Part shown: positions 40,113 through 47,852 of the stretch, in pieces | How positions within the stretch are numbered: position 1 is the first letter of the stretch | Layout: the number at the start of each line of letters is the position of its first letter | Origin: Loktanella atrilutea | GTDB lineage: Bacteria > Pseudomonadota > Alphaproteobacteria > Rhodobacterales > Rhodobacteraceae | Direction of reading: 5' to 3' | DNA: 64,000 nt | Assembly (NCBI RefSeq): GCF_900128995.1 | Contig: NZ_FQUE01000005.1 | Span: 245,994 to 309,993, forward strand | Position numbers and translations under genes: made by a program | The notes under the pieces: generated by a model | The model's database searches: none | The model's input: the letters and a program-made list of their open reading frames with translations, nothing else | What the model was told of the DNA's origin: nothing

Positions 40113-40149
40113 CGCGATTCACAGAAGTTCCAGCGCCGCCGATTCTGTC

Positions 40150-41223
40150 TCAGGCCATTCCGCCGTCGATGAATCGCCGCGCAAGGGCGGCGTAAGCCTC
40201 GGCCACCGGGCCGTCGCCAAGCGCCACCGGCGCCCCCGCATCGCCCGACAGCCGGGTATCGAGGTCGATGGGCAGCGCCCCGAGGAACGGCACCCCCAGC
40301 CGCTCCGCCTCGTGCGCCACGCCGCCGTGGCCGAAGATCTGCGTCTCCTCGCCGCAGTGCGGACAGTAGAAGGTAGACATGTTCTCGATCAGACCCAGCA
40401 ACGGCGTGTTCAGGGTCTTGAACATGTCCATCGCCTTGCGCGCGTCCAGAAGCGCCACGTCCTGCGGCGTCGATACGATCACGGCGCCGGTGACATGGGT
40501 CTTCTGGCACAACGTCAACTGCACGTCCCCCGTCCCGGGCGGCAGATCGATGATCAGCACGTCGAGCTCCCCCCACGCCACCTGCGTCAGCATCTGCTGC
40601 AGGGCGCCCATCAGCATCGGCCCACGCCAGACCACGGCCTTTTCCGGGTCCACCATCAGCCCGATCGACATCATGGTGACGCCATGGGCCTGCAGCGGGA
40701 TGATCGTCTTGCCGTCGGGACTGGCCGGGCGCTTGCTGACCCCCATCATGCGCGGCTGGCTGGGTCCGTAGATGTCGGCATCCAGCAATCCCACCCGCCG
40801 CCCGGCCTTTGCCAGCGCCACCGCAAGGTTCGACGACACCGTCGACTTGCCGACGCCGCCCTTGCCAGACCCGATCGCCAATATGCGATCGACGCCGGCG
40901 ACCGGCGCCGGCCCGGCCTGCGGCGTCGGATGGCGCCCTACCTTCAGGCTGGGTGGCGCCGGTGCCGCCGGTGCGGCCCCATGCGCCGTCAGCACGGCAG
41001 AGACGGTCAGCCCCTCCGCCATCTCCTGCACCGCGGCCACGGCCGCCTGCCGCACCGGTTCCAGCGTCGCCGCCGTCGCCGCATCCGGCGCCTCGATCAC
41101 GAAGCGCACGGTCGCGCCGTCGACCTGCAGCGCCCGCACCATGTCGCGGGACCCCAGCGTGCCGCCGCCGGGCACGGGTATCGCGGCAACACGCGCCTGA
41201 ATTTCCTCTTTCGCCAAGGCCAT
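40150..41223 (-). CDS. apbC: Iron-sulfur cluster carrier ATPase ApbC/Mrp
   Basis: A 357-aa P-loop protein that carries iron-sulfur clusters to apo-proteins. An N-terminal MIP18/DUF59-like domain (EEIQARVAAIPVPGGGT) is followed by an Ala/Pro linker, then the deviant Walker A motif GSGKGGVGKSTVSSNLA near residue 118 and DLPPGTGDVQLTL. The cluster-binding CPHC pair is in FYCPHCGEETQIFG. The start at 41223 fits the domain; upstream residues are not conserved-looking. Confidence 0.95.
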   Translation of the reverse strand: MALAKEEIQARVAAIPVPGGGTLGSRDMVRALQVDGATVRFVIEAPDAATAATLEPVRQAAVAAVQEMAEGLTVSAVLTAHGAAPAAPAPPSLKVGRHPTPQAGPAPVAGVDRILAIGSGKGGVGKSTVSSNLAVALAKAGRRVGLLDADIYGPSQPRMMGVSKRPASPDGKTIIPLQAHGVTMMSIGLMVDPEKAVVWRGPMLMGALQQMLTQVAWGELDVLIIDLPPGTGDVQLTLCQKTHVTGAVIVSTPQDVALLDARKAMDMFKTLNTPLLGLIENMSTFYCPHCGEETQIFGHGGVAHEAERLGVPFLGALPIDLDTRLSGDAGAPVALGDGPVAEAYAALARRFIDGGMA

Positions 41224-41411
41224 TTTCACGTTTCCTTCACAATCCGGATCTCGATCATCGTTCGGACCGCACCCTGTGTCCCGTCCTCCGGCGGCGCAAG
41301 CCCCCATCTTTCATGGCGCATCCGCCGCCTCTGCCCGCTTGTTGGGCGAATTGATAACTGTCCCTGAGTAACCTTGCGCCCGCTGCATAGCAGCAATGCC
41401 GAGACAACCAT

Positions 41412-41440
41412 TGTGCAACTGCAGCATTCTCATACATCAT
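41412..41440 (+). promoter_or_regulatory. Candidate heat-shock-type (RpoH) promoter of the DUF1127-CcsR locus
   Basis: TTG at 41413-41415, a 17-nt spacer and CATACATC at 41433-41440 resemble the TTG-N17-CATAT layout of alphaproteobacterial RpoH promoters. In R. sphaeroides the corresponding locus is stress-induced through RpoHI/RpoHII. The predicted start would give a leader of about 50 nt. Confidence 0.4.
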
Positions 41441-41502
41441 GGGCACAAGCAGAACGCAGAGAACGACGCTCTGCACGGAATTTTAAGAAAGACGAGATGA
41501 AA

Positions 41503-41703
41503 ATGGCATACGCAAACACGACGACGACCGCACCGCGCACCACTGGCCTGATGGCCCGCCTGACAGACGCCCTTGCAGCCCGCAAGGTCTATCGCACGAC
41601 CCTGACCGAACTTCAGGCGCTCGACAACCGCGATCTGGCGGACCTCGGCATCAGCCGGTCGATGATCCGTTCGATCGCCCACGAGGCGGCTTACGGCAAG
41701 TAA
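41503..41703 (+). CDS. ccaF1: DUF1127 small protein, CcaF1-like
   Basis: A 66-aa basic protein ending in the DUF1127 signature TLTELQALDNRDLADLGISR. In R. sphaeroides the DUF1127 protein encoded just upstream of the CcsR sRNAs (CcaF1) binds RNA and affects sRNA maturation. The same layout is seen here: the hairpin array begins about 10 bp after the stop. The start MAYANTTTT at 41503 follows GAGATGAAA; an in-frame ATG at 41497 would add two residues. The gene name rests on synteny with the array. Confidence 0.85.
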   Translation: MAYANTTTTAPRTTGLMARLTDALAARKVYRTTLTELQALDNRDLADLGISRSMIRSIAHEAAYGK

Positions 41704-41824
41704 TTCAGTTCGGGGCCGGCCAACCTCCTCCCTGGTCCGGTCCTGACCCGCGTCGCCGCAACCTCCTCCCTGCGGCGGGCGCGCACGACAAGACGGTGGC
41801 CCGACCTCCTCCCCGGGTCACCGT

Positions 41825-41840
41825 CTTAAACGAGTTTAAG
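41825..41840 (+). repeat. AT-rich palindrome inside the sRNA array
   Basis: CTTAAAC and GTTTAAG arms around GA, between the third and fourth CCTCCTCCC hairpins. It is the only AT-rich stretch in the array before the end and could mark an sRNA boundary or processing site. Confidence 0.6.
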
Positions 41841-41930
41841 AAATATGGGAACCTGCACCTCCTCCCGCAGTTGCCCATACGGTCCACAGGCCGCCAACCT
41901 CCTCCCTGGTTGGCTTGCGGATCACAGACC

Positions 41931-42577
41931 GGACGGCCCGCAACCTCCTCCCTGCGGCACCGTCCACCCCAGATCGGTGGTGGTCACCTCCTCCCGGCCA
42001 CCACCGACATGAGTTTCAGATCGGAACCGCGCACCTCCTCCCGCGCTGGTTCTGACCGGTTCGACAGGCGCCCACCTCCTCCCGGGCCGACCGTCGGACC
42101 TTCGACCCGGACGGCCCGCAACCTCCTCCCTGCGGCACCGTCCACTCCAGATCGGTGGTGGTCACCTCCTCCCGGCCACCACCGACTGCCAGATACGGGC
42201 GCCGCACCTCCTCCCGCGGCATGCCCGGACCGGTCCGACCGACGCCCACCTCCTCCCGGGCCGACCGTCGGACCTTCGACCCGGACGGCCCGCAACCTCC
42301 TCCCTGCGGCACCGTCCACTCCAGATCGGTGGTGGTCACCTCCTCCCGGCCACCACCGACTGCCAGATACGGGCGCCGCACCTCCTCCCGCGGCACGCCC
42401 GGACCGGTCCGACCGACGCCCACCTCCTCCCGGGCCGACGCCGGACCCACGACCCGGACGGCCCGCAGCCTCCTCCCTGCGGCACCGTCCACCCCAGATC
42501 GGTGGTGGTCACCTCCTCCCGGCCACCACCGACTGCCAGATACGGGCGCCGCACCTCCTCCCGCGGCACGCCCGGAT
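41931..42577 (+). repeat. Higher-order tandem repeat of a four-hairpin unit (~174 bp)
   Basis: Units begin with GGACGGCCCGCA at 41931, 42109, 42283 and 42456. Units 2 (42109-42282) and 3 (42283-42455) are almost identical; unit 1 differs strongly in its third hairpin; unit 4 keeps three hairpins before diverging. The pattern points to recent segmental duplication. Confidence 0.9.
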
Positions 42578-42660
42578 ACGCCCGGCGCCGCAACCTCCTC
42601 CCTGCGGTCCGGGCACTGGATGCGGGCCCTGACCTCCTCCCGAGGGGTCCCATCGAAACG

Positions 42661-42697
42661 AAGGCGATGCGCACCTCCTCCCGCGCATCGCCTTTTT
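42661..42697 (+). terminator. Factor-independent terminator ending the sRNA array
   Basis: The last CCTCCTCCC hairpin has perfect 12-bp arms AAGGCGATGCGC and GCGCATCGCCTT followed by TTTCTTT, so the final sRNA hairpin doubles as the terminator. Confidence 0.93.
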
Positions 42698-42716
42698 CTT
42701 TGCCCTCAGGTCGGGA

Positions 42717-43160
42717 TCAGGCGCGTTCGTCCTTCGACGTGCCCATCACCATGTGACTGGTGATCGACCGCACATGCGGCACCGTCCCCAGCGTTTCCGT
42801 GTGAAAGGTCTTGTAGGCGGGCAGGTCCGCGACCTCGACCCGCAGGATGTATTCGAAGGCCCCCGCCACATTGTGGCATTCGGTCACTTCCGGGGCCCGC
42901 CGCATCGCCCGCTCGAACCCGTCCTGCGCGGCCTTGGTATGCTCTGACAGGCCGACGGTGACGTAGACGACGAAGGCCCGGCCGATCAGCGCAGGATCCA
43001 GCCGTGCCCGGTAGCCGCTGATCGCGCCGCGCGCCTCCAGCGCCTGCACCCGCCGCAGACAGGCCGAGGGCGACAGCCCCACCCGCGTCGCCAATGCCAG
43101 ATTGCTCAGCCGCCCGTCGGCGACCAGCGCGCGCAATATCGCGGCGTCGATGCGGTCCAT
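42717..43160 (-). CDS. Lrp/AsnC family transcriptional regulator
   Basis: A 147-aa regulator. The N-terminal helix-turn-helix spans about residues 15-45 (ALATRVGLSPSACLRRVQAL) and the C-terminal ligand-binding (RAM) domain holds the usual EVTECHNVAGAFEYILRVEV strand-turn-strand. It is divergent from a lysE-type exporter gene, the usual arrangement for an amino-acid-responsive Lrp regulator and its target exporter. Start MDRIDAAI at 43160; MDGMDRID three codons upstream is possible. Confidence 0.93.
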   Translation of the reverse strand: MDRIDAAILRALVADGRLSNLALATRVGLSPSACLRRVQALEARGAISGYRARLDPALIGRAFVVYVTVGLSEHTKAAQDGFERAMRRAPEVTECHNVAGAFEYILRVEVADLPAYKTFHTETLGTVPHVRSITSHMVMGTSKDERA

Positions 43161-43241
43161 ACCATCCATGGATTGCAGGAATACGCCCGCAGTTGCGCAA
43201 AAGGCAATTTCATTCGGCAAGCGACCGCATAGGATTGCGCC

Positions 43242-43841
43242 ATGACCCACGTGACCCTCCTTCTGCTGATCCAGTTCGCATTCGCCAGCTCGATCACGCC
43301 CGGCCCCAACAACCTGATGCTGATGGCCTCGGGGGCGAACTACGGCATGCGCCGCACCGTCCCGCACATGCTGGGCGTCAGCCTCGGCCACAGCTTCATG
43401 GTCCTGATGATCGGCCTCGTGCTCCTGCGCGCGTTCGAGGCGTTTCCCATCCTCAACACCCTTCTGACCGTCGGCGCCATCCTCTACATGACCTGGCTCG
43501 CCTGGAAGATCGCGACCGCCGTCCCGCCAGAGGCGCAGAGCGTGCAGGGTCGCCCCTTCACCTTCCTGCAGGCTGCGGCGTTCCAGTGGGTCAACCCCAA
43601 GGCATGGGTCATGGGTATCACCGCCATCACGGCCTTCGCACCGCAGGACTGGTCGATCTTCGCCGGCTCCGCTCTGGTCGCCGTCGTCTTCCTCTGCACA
43701 AACCTGCCCAGCATCACGGTCTGGGCCGCCCTCGGCGTGCAGGTCCGCCGCTTCCTCGGCACCGCACGGCGCCTGCGCATCTTCAACGTGACGATGGCCG
43801 TGATGCTGCTGGCCTCGCTCTACCCGATGCTGATGCACTGA
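43242..43841 (+). CDS. LysE family amino-acid exporter
   Basis: A 199-aa membrane protein with six predicted helices of the LysE/RhtB family. The signature SSITPGPNNLMLMASGAN is in the first helix region, followed by PHMLGVSLGHSFMVLMIG and FQWVNPKAWVMGITAI. It probably exports an amino acid or a toxic analogue. The Lrp-type regulator 81 bp away on the other strand likely controls it; the substrate is unknown. Confidence 0.93.
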   Translation: MTHVTLLLLIQFAFASSITPGPNNLMLMASGANYGMRRTVPHMLGVSLGHSFMVLMIGLVLLRAFEAFPILNTLLTVGAILYMTWLAWKIATAVPPEAQSVQGRPFTFLQAAAFQWVNPKAWVMGITAITAFAPQDWSIFAGSALVAVVFLCTNLPSITVWAALGVQVRRFLGTARRLRIFNVTMAVMLLASLYPMLMH

Positions 43842-43849
43842 CGGCACGA

Positions 43850-43877
43850 AAAGGGGCGCATTCCGCGATGCGCCCCT
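43850..43877 (-). terminator. Terminator downstream of uvrD and lysE
   Basis: Arms GGGGCGCAT and ATGCGCCCC with a TTTT run on the minus-strand side, about 170 bp past the uvrD stop. It lies 9 bp after the lysE stop and may stop both convergent transcripts. Confidence 0.7.
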
Positions 43878-44046
43878 GCCACGCATGACATGCGGCACGA
43901 TCGCACTGCTCATCTCGATCCGGCCATGCCGCGCCGGCTGATTCCCGCAGTAACAAATGACACAACCCTGATGGAAGCGGGCCTGTGCGGGACGGCGGGC
44001 GGGGCGCCTTCGGCGCGTCAGCGCCGAACAGCGCTGTCCCGCCGTC

Positions 44047-46443
44047 TCAGAACGGCACGTCGCTCGCCGCGTCAGCGCCCACCACGAACTTCGCCACCAC
44101 CTTCTTCGACCCGGCCTTGTCAAAGGCGATATCCAGCTTGTCGCCCTCGATCCCCTCGATCACGCCGTAGCCGAACTTCTGGTGGAACACCCGGTCGCCG
44201 GTGGTGAAGGCGCTCACCGCGTCAAGGTCGATGACCATGTTGCGCGCCTCCACCGGCTGCGCCATGCCGCGCGCCTGCCCCCGCGCCTGCAACCGCCGCC
44301 AACCGGGAGAGTTGTAGACATTCGCATCATGCGCCTTCTGGTGCAGATCCGACATCGATTCCTCGCGCAGCTTGGGACTGGCGCTTGCCGCCATCCCCGC
44401 CGCCCCGTAGCCGCCACCGTAAAGACCCGGCGGCGTCAGGACCTCCACGTGATCCTCTGGCAACTCGTCGATAAAGCGCGAGGGCAGCGCGCTCTGCCAC
44501 TGGCCATAGACCCGCCGGTTCGCCGCAAAGGACACGGTGCACAGCGCCTCCGCCCGCGTGATCCCGACGTAGGCCAGCCTACGCTCCTCCTCCAACCCCT
44601 TCAGCCCGCTCTCATCCATCGACCGCTGCGAAGGGAACAGTCCGTCCTCCCACCCCGGCAGGAAGACGGCGGGAAACTCCAGCCCCTTGGCGGCGTGCAG
44701 CGTCATGATGCTGACCTTCTCGCCCTCCTGTTCCGTCTCGTTGTCCATGATCAGCGCGACGTGCTCAAGGAACCCCTGCAGGTTTTCGAAATTGTCCAAG
44801 GCCTTGACCAGTTCCTTCAGGTTCTCCAGCCGCCCCGGCGCCTCGGGCGTCTTGTCGGCCTGCCACATGCCGGTATAGCCGCTCTCGTCGAGGATCATCT
44901 CGGCCAGTTCCTGATGGGTGTCCGCCTCGGCCCGCACCTGTCCGTGCCAGCGGTCCAGCCCGTCGACCAGCTGCGCCAGTTCGCGCAGCCCCTTGCCGCC
45001 AAGCATCTTGCCCTGCACCACGATCCGCGCGCCTTCGACCAAGCCGACGCCATTGCTGCGCGCCGCCCGCTGGATCGTCTGCACCGCCTTGTCGCCCAGC
45101 CCCCGCTTCGGCGTATTCACGATCCGCTCGAACGCGAGGTCGTCGTCGGGGCTGACCGCCAGCCGGAAATAGGCCATCGCGTCCCGCACTTCGAGCCGTT
45201 CGTAGAATCGCGGGCCCCCGATCACGCGATAGGGCAGACCGATCGTCAGGAACCGGTCCTCGAAGGCGCGCATCTGGTGCGACGCCCGCACCAGAATCGC
45301 CTGATCGTCCAGCCCGACTTGCTCCAGTCCCCGCGTGCCGCGCTGCAGCGCCTCGATCTCCTCGCCAATCCAGCGCGCCTCCTCCTCGCCGTCCCAGTGG
45401 CCGATCAGGCGCACCTTCTCGCCGCCCTCGGCCTCGGTGAACAGCGTCTTGCCCAGCCGCCCCTTGTTCGCCGCGATCACGCCAGAGGCGGCGGCGAGGA
45501 TATGCTCCGTCGACCGATAGTTCTGCTCCAGCTTGACCACGGTGGCGCCGGGAAAGTCCTTCTCGAACCGCAGGATGTTCCCCACCTCCGCCCCGCGCCA
45601 GCCATAGATGCTCTGGTCGTCGTCACCCACGCAGCAGATATTCTTGTGCGCCGCCGCCAGCAGCCGCAGCCACAGGTACTGCGCCACGTTGGTGTCCTGG
45701 TACTCGTCCACCAGGATGTAGCGGAACCGCTTTTGATACATGTCCAGCACATCCGCATGGGTCTGGAAGATCGTGACCATGTGCAGCAGCAGATCTCCGA
45801 AGTCGCAGGCGTTCAGATCCAGCAGCCGCCGCTGGTAGGCGGCATAAAGGTCCACCCCCTTGTGATCGAAGGCCCCGGCATCGGCCAGCGGCACCTTGTC
45901 GGGCGTGAAGGCCTTGTTCTTCCACCCGTCGATGATTCCGGCCAGCATCCGCGGCGGCCAGCGCTTCTCGTCGATACCCTCGGCCAAGATCAGCTGCTTC
46001 ATCAGCCGGATCTGGTCGTCGGTGTCCAGGATGGTGAAGTTCGACTTCAGCCCCACCAGCTCCGCATGCCGCCGCAGCAGCTTCACGCAGATCGCGTGAA
46101 AGGTGCCAAGCCAGGGCATCCCCTCCACCGTCTCGCCCATCAGGCGGCCCACGCGGTCCTTCATCTCGCGCGCGGCCTTGTTGGTGAAGGTCACGGCCAG
46201 GATCTCCTGCGGCCGCGCCGTGCCCGTCACCAGCAGATGCGCGATCCGCGCGGTCAGGGCGCGGGTCTTGCCCGTGCCCGCCCCCGCCAGCATCAGCACC
46301 GGCCCGTCCAGCGCCAGCACCGCCGCCCGCTGCGCCGCGTTCAGCCCCTCCAGATAGGGCCCCGCCCCGCGACTGGGCATCGCGCGCTGGCTCAGGGGAC
46401 GTGCGGCGGCCTCGAAGGCCTCGTCTTCGGAATAACTGCTCAT
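44047..46443 (-). CDS. uvrD: ATP-dependent DNA helicase UvrD/PcrA
   Basis: A 798-aa superfamily 1A helicase acting in nucleotide excision and mismatch repair. Helicase motifs are in order: Q-motif LNAAQRAAVLALDGP, Walker A AGAGTGKTRALTARI, Ia TFTNKAAREMKDR, II ILVDEYQDTNVAQY, III GDDDQSIYGWRGA, IV EQNYRST, V TLHAAKGLEFPAVFLPG and VI YVGITRAEALCTVSF. The C-terminal ~60 residues form a Tudor-like region (GDRVFHQKFGYGVIEGIEGD). The start at 46443 is MSSYSEDEAFEAA. Confidence 0.96.
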   Translation of the reverse strand: MSSYSEDEAFEAAARPLSQRAMPSRGAGPYLEGLNAAQRAAVLALDGPVLMLAGAGTGKTRALTARIAHLLVTGTARPQEILAVTFTNKAAREMKDRVGRLMGETVEGMPWLGTFHAICVKLLRRHAELVGLKSNFTILDTDDQIRLMKQLILAEGIDEKRWPPRMLAGIIDGWKNKAFTPDKVPLADAGAFDHKGVDLYAAYQRRLLDLNACDFGDLLLHMVTIFQTHADVLDMYQKRFRYILVDEYQDTNVAQYLWLRLLAAAHKNICCVGDDDQSIYGWRGAEVGNILRFEKDFPGATVVKLEQNYRSTEHILAAASGVIAANKGRLGKTLFTEAEGGEKVRLIGHWDGEEEARWIGEEIEALQRGTRGLEQVGLDDQAILVRASHQMRAFEDRFLTIGLPYRVIGGPRFYERLEVRDAMAYFRLAVSPDDDLAFERIVNTPKRGLGDKAVQTIQRAARSNGVGLVEGARIVVQGKMLGGKGLRELAQLVDGLDRWHGQVRAEADTHQELAEMILDESGYTGMWQADKTPEAPGRLENLKELVKALDNFENLQGFLEHVALIMDNETEQEGEKVSIMTLHAAKGLEFPAVFLPGWEDGLFPSQRSMDESGLKGLEEERRLAYVGITRAEALCTVSFAANRRVYGQWQSALPSRFIDELPEDHVEVLTPPGLYGGGYGAAGMAASASPKLREESMSDLHQKAHDANVYNSPGWRRLQARGQARGMAQPVEARNMVIDLDAVSAFTTGDRVFHQKFGYGVIEGIEGDKLDIAFDKAGSKKVVAKFVVGADAASDVPF

Positions 46444-46623
46444 GCGCGCAAGATACGTCCGAACCCCACACAAAGAAACCCCCTGTTCACGATCCGTTCA
46501 CAACATATGTCCAGCCGTCCCGCTCCTTCCCGTCCCGATGACCTCTGCAAGAGGCGTCGGTTTATCCCTTCCGAAAGCCGATCCCCCTTTCCAATCGCAA
46601 CGACCGGCCCTAGCGTCGCCGCC

Positions 46624-47757
46624 ATGAGCCTGCACAGCCGCTACCCCGCCATCGCCGACCTGAAATCCCGCGCCCGCCAGCGGATCCCGCATTTCGTCTG
46701 GGAATACCTCGACAGTGCCACCGGGGACGAATCGGCGACCCGCCGCAATCGTGCAGCACTGGATGCGGTGCTCCTGCGCCCCTCGATCCTGCACGGCGAA
46801 TTCACGCCGGACCTGTCCACCACCCTGATGGGCCACTCCCATCCCCTGCCCTTCGGCATCGCGCCCGTCGGCATGTCCGGCCTGATCTGGCCCGATGCCG
46901 AACGCCTGCTGGCAAGGACGGCGGCGGCAGAGGGCATTCCCTACGGCCTGTCCACCGTCGCCACCCAGACGCCAGAAATGCTGGCCCCCCATATCGGCGA
47001 TCAGGGCTGGTTTCAGATCTACCCGCCGCGCGATCCGGGCATCCGCGCCGACATGCTGGCCCGCGCAAAGACCGCAGGCTTCCACACGCTCGTCCTCACC
47101 GTCGATGTGCCCGTGGCGTCGCGCCGCGAACGCCAGACCCGCGGCGGCCTGACCAACCCGCCGAAGCTGACGCCGCGCCTTGCCGCGCAGGCCGCCCGCT
47201 GCCCCGCGTGGCTCGCGGGCATCCGCAAGACCGGGATGCCCCGGATGCGCCTGATCGACAGCTACAGCCAGGACACCGGCGCGTTGCCCTCGACACAGCA
47301 CGCGGGCTACCTGCTGCGCACCTCGCCCGACTGGGGCTACCTTGCCGCGCTGCGCGACGGCTGGGACGGCAAGCTGGTGGTCAAGGGCGTGCTGAACGAC
47401 GGCGACGCGGCGCGTCTGTCGGACGAGGGGGTCGATGCGATCTGGGTCAGCAACCACGCCGGCCGCCAGTTCGCCGCCGCCCCCGCCTCCGCCGCCGTCC
47501 TGCCCGCGATCCGCGCCGCCACGACCCTGCCGGTCATTTGCGATTCCGGCGTCGAAAGCGGCCTCGACATCCTGCGCCTGCTGGCGCTGGGGGCGGATTT
47601 CGTCATGCTGGGACGGCCCTTCCACTACGGCCTCGGCGCGCTGGGGGACGATGGCGCGGCGCATGTCGTCGACATCCTGCGGCAGGACATGATCGCCAAC
47701 ATGGGCCAGATCGGCGCCCGCCGCCTGTCGGACCTGCCCGGAACGCTCATCGCCTAG
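46624..47757 (+). CDS. lldD: FMN-dependent alpha-hydroxy-acid dehydrogenase (LldD type)
   Basis: A 377-aa TIM-barrel flavoenzyme. FMN and substrate motifs include RIPHFVWEYLDSATGDE near the N-terminus, FGIAPVGMSGLIWPDAE, the phosphate region FQIYPPRDPG and VKGVLNDGDAARLSDEGVD. The catalytic His and Arg occur in VSNHAGRQFAAAP, where most relatives read NHGGRQLD, so specificity may differ from L-lactate. It is followed at 95 bp by pyruvate carboxylase on the same strand, which would use the pyruvate made from lactate. Confidence 0.88.
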   Translation: MSLHSRYPAIADLKSRARQRIPHFVWEYLDSATGDESATRRNRAALDAVLLRPSILHGEFTPDLSTTLMGHSHPLPFGIAPVGMSGLIWPDAERLLARTAAAEGIPYGLSTVATQTPEMLAPHIGDQGWFQIYPPRDPGIRADMLARAKTAGFHTLVLTVDVPVASRRERQTRGGLTNPPKLTPRLAAQAARCPAWLAGIRKTGMPRMRLIDSYSQDTGALPSTQHAGYLLRTSPDWGYLAALRDGWDGKLVVKGVLNDGDAARLSDEGVDAIWVSNHAGRQFAAAPASAAVLPAIRAATTLPVICDSGVESGLDILRLLALGADFVMLGRPFHYGLGALGDDGAAHVVDILRQDMIANMGQIGARRLSDLPGTLIA

Positions 47758-47852
47758 GCAGCGGCTGACGGACCTGCCGTCACCACCTCTTGTCTGACTG
47801 GACATCCCGCCGGGCGCCCTTAACAATGCTGCAACTGCATAAGGAACGCGCA

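Larger units (their letters stand above)
39517..40149. other. mraZ leader and apbC-mraZ intergenic region
   Basis: 633 bp without a protein gene. Going along the minus strand it holds the apbC terminator (40086-40112), a cluster of DnaA-box-like sites with an inverted repeat (39879-39932), GANTC sites at 39842, 39869, 40084, 40116 and 40141, and a UpsM-like leader RNA ending in the hairpin at 39566-39606. Confidence 0.7.
41712..42697 (+). ncRNA. Expanded CcsR ('cuckoo') small-RNA array, 23 hairpins
   Basis: The motif CCTCCTCCC occurs 23 times, starting at 41724, 41762, 41805, 41858, 41898, 41944, 41987, 42034, 42075, 42122, 42165, 42207, 42249, 42296, 42339, 42381, 42423, 42469, 42512, 42554, 42594, 42633 and 42674. 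Each copy is flanked by complementary arms (for example CGGTGGTGGTC/GGCCACCACCG at 41976-42006 and GACGGTG/CACCGTC around 41805), so it lies in the loop. This is the CcsR layout of R. sphaeroides, where each sRNA has two such hairpins and is cut from the DUF1127 transcript. The loop contains CCTCC, the anti-Shine-Dalgarno core. If two hairpins make one sRNA, about eleven sRNAs would be produced; that number is inferred. Confidence 0.9.

Noticed and set aside
42050..42065. GGTTCGACAGG resembling a tRNA T-loop
   Set aside because: No acceptor, D or anticodon arms can be built around it; it is part of an sRNA hairpin arm.
41712..42697. Possible CRISPR array
   Set aside because: Spacing is regular, but the constant part is only 9-10 nt and the variable parts are self-complementary around it. 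No cas genes are nearby.
41796..42763. Long repetitive reading frames on both strands across the hairpin array
   Set aside because: They arise because the CCTCCTCCC repeats lack stop codons; the predicted peptides (repeats of TSSRPPPTARYGRR and the like) have no protein-like composition, and RNA structure explains the region better.
44182..46623. N-terminal extension of the alpha-hydroxy-acid dehydrogenase across uvrD
   Set aside because: The extension is antisense to all uvrD helicase motifs; the real start is at 46624 where the family homology begins.
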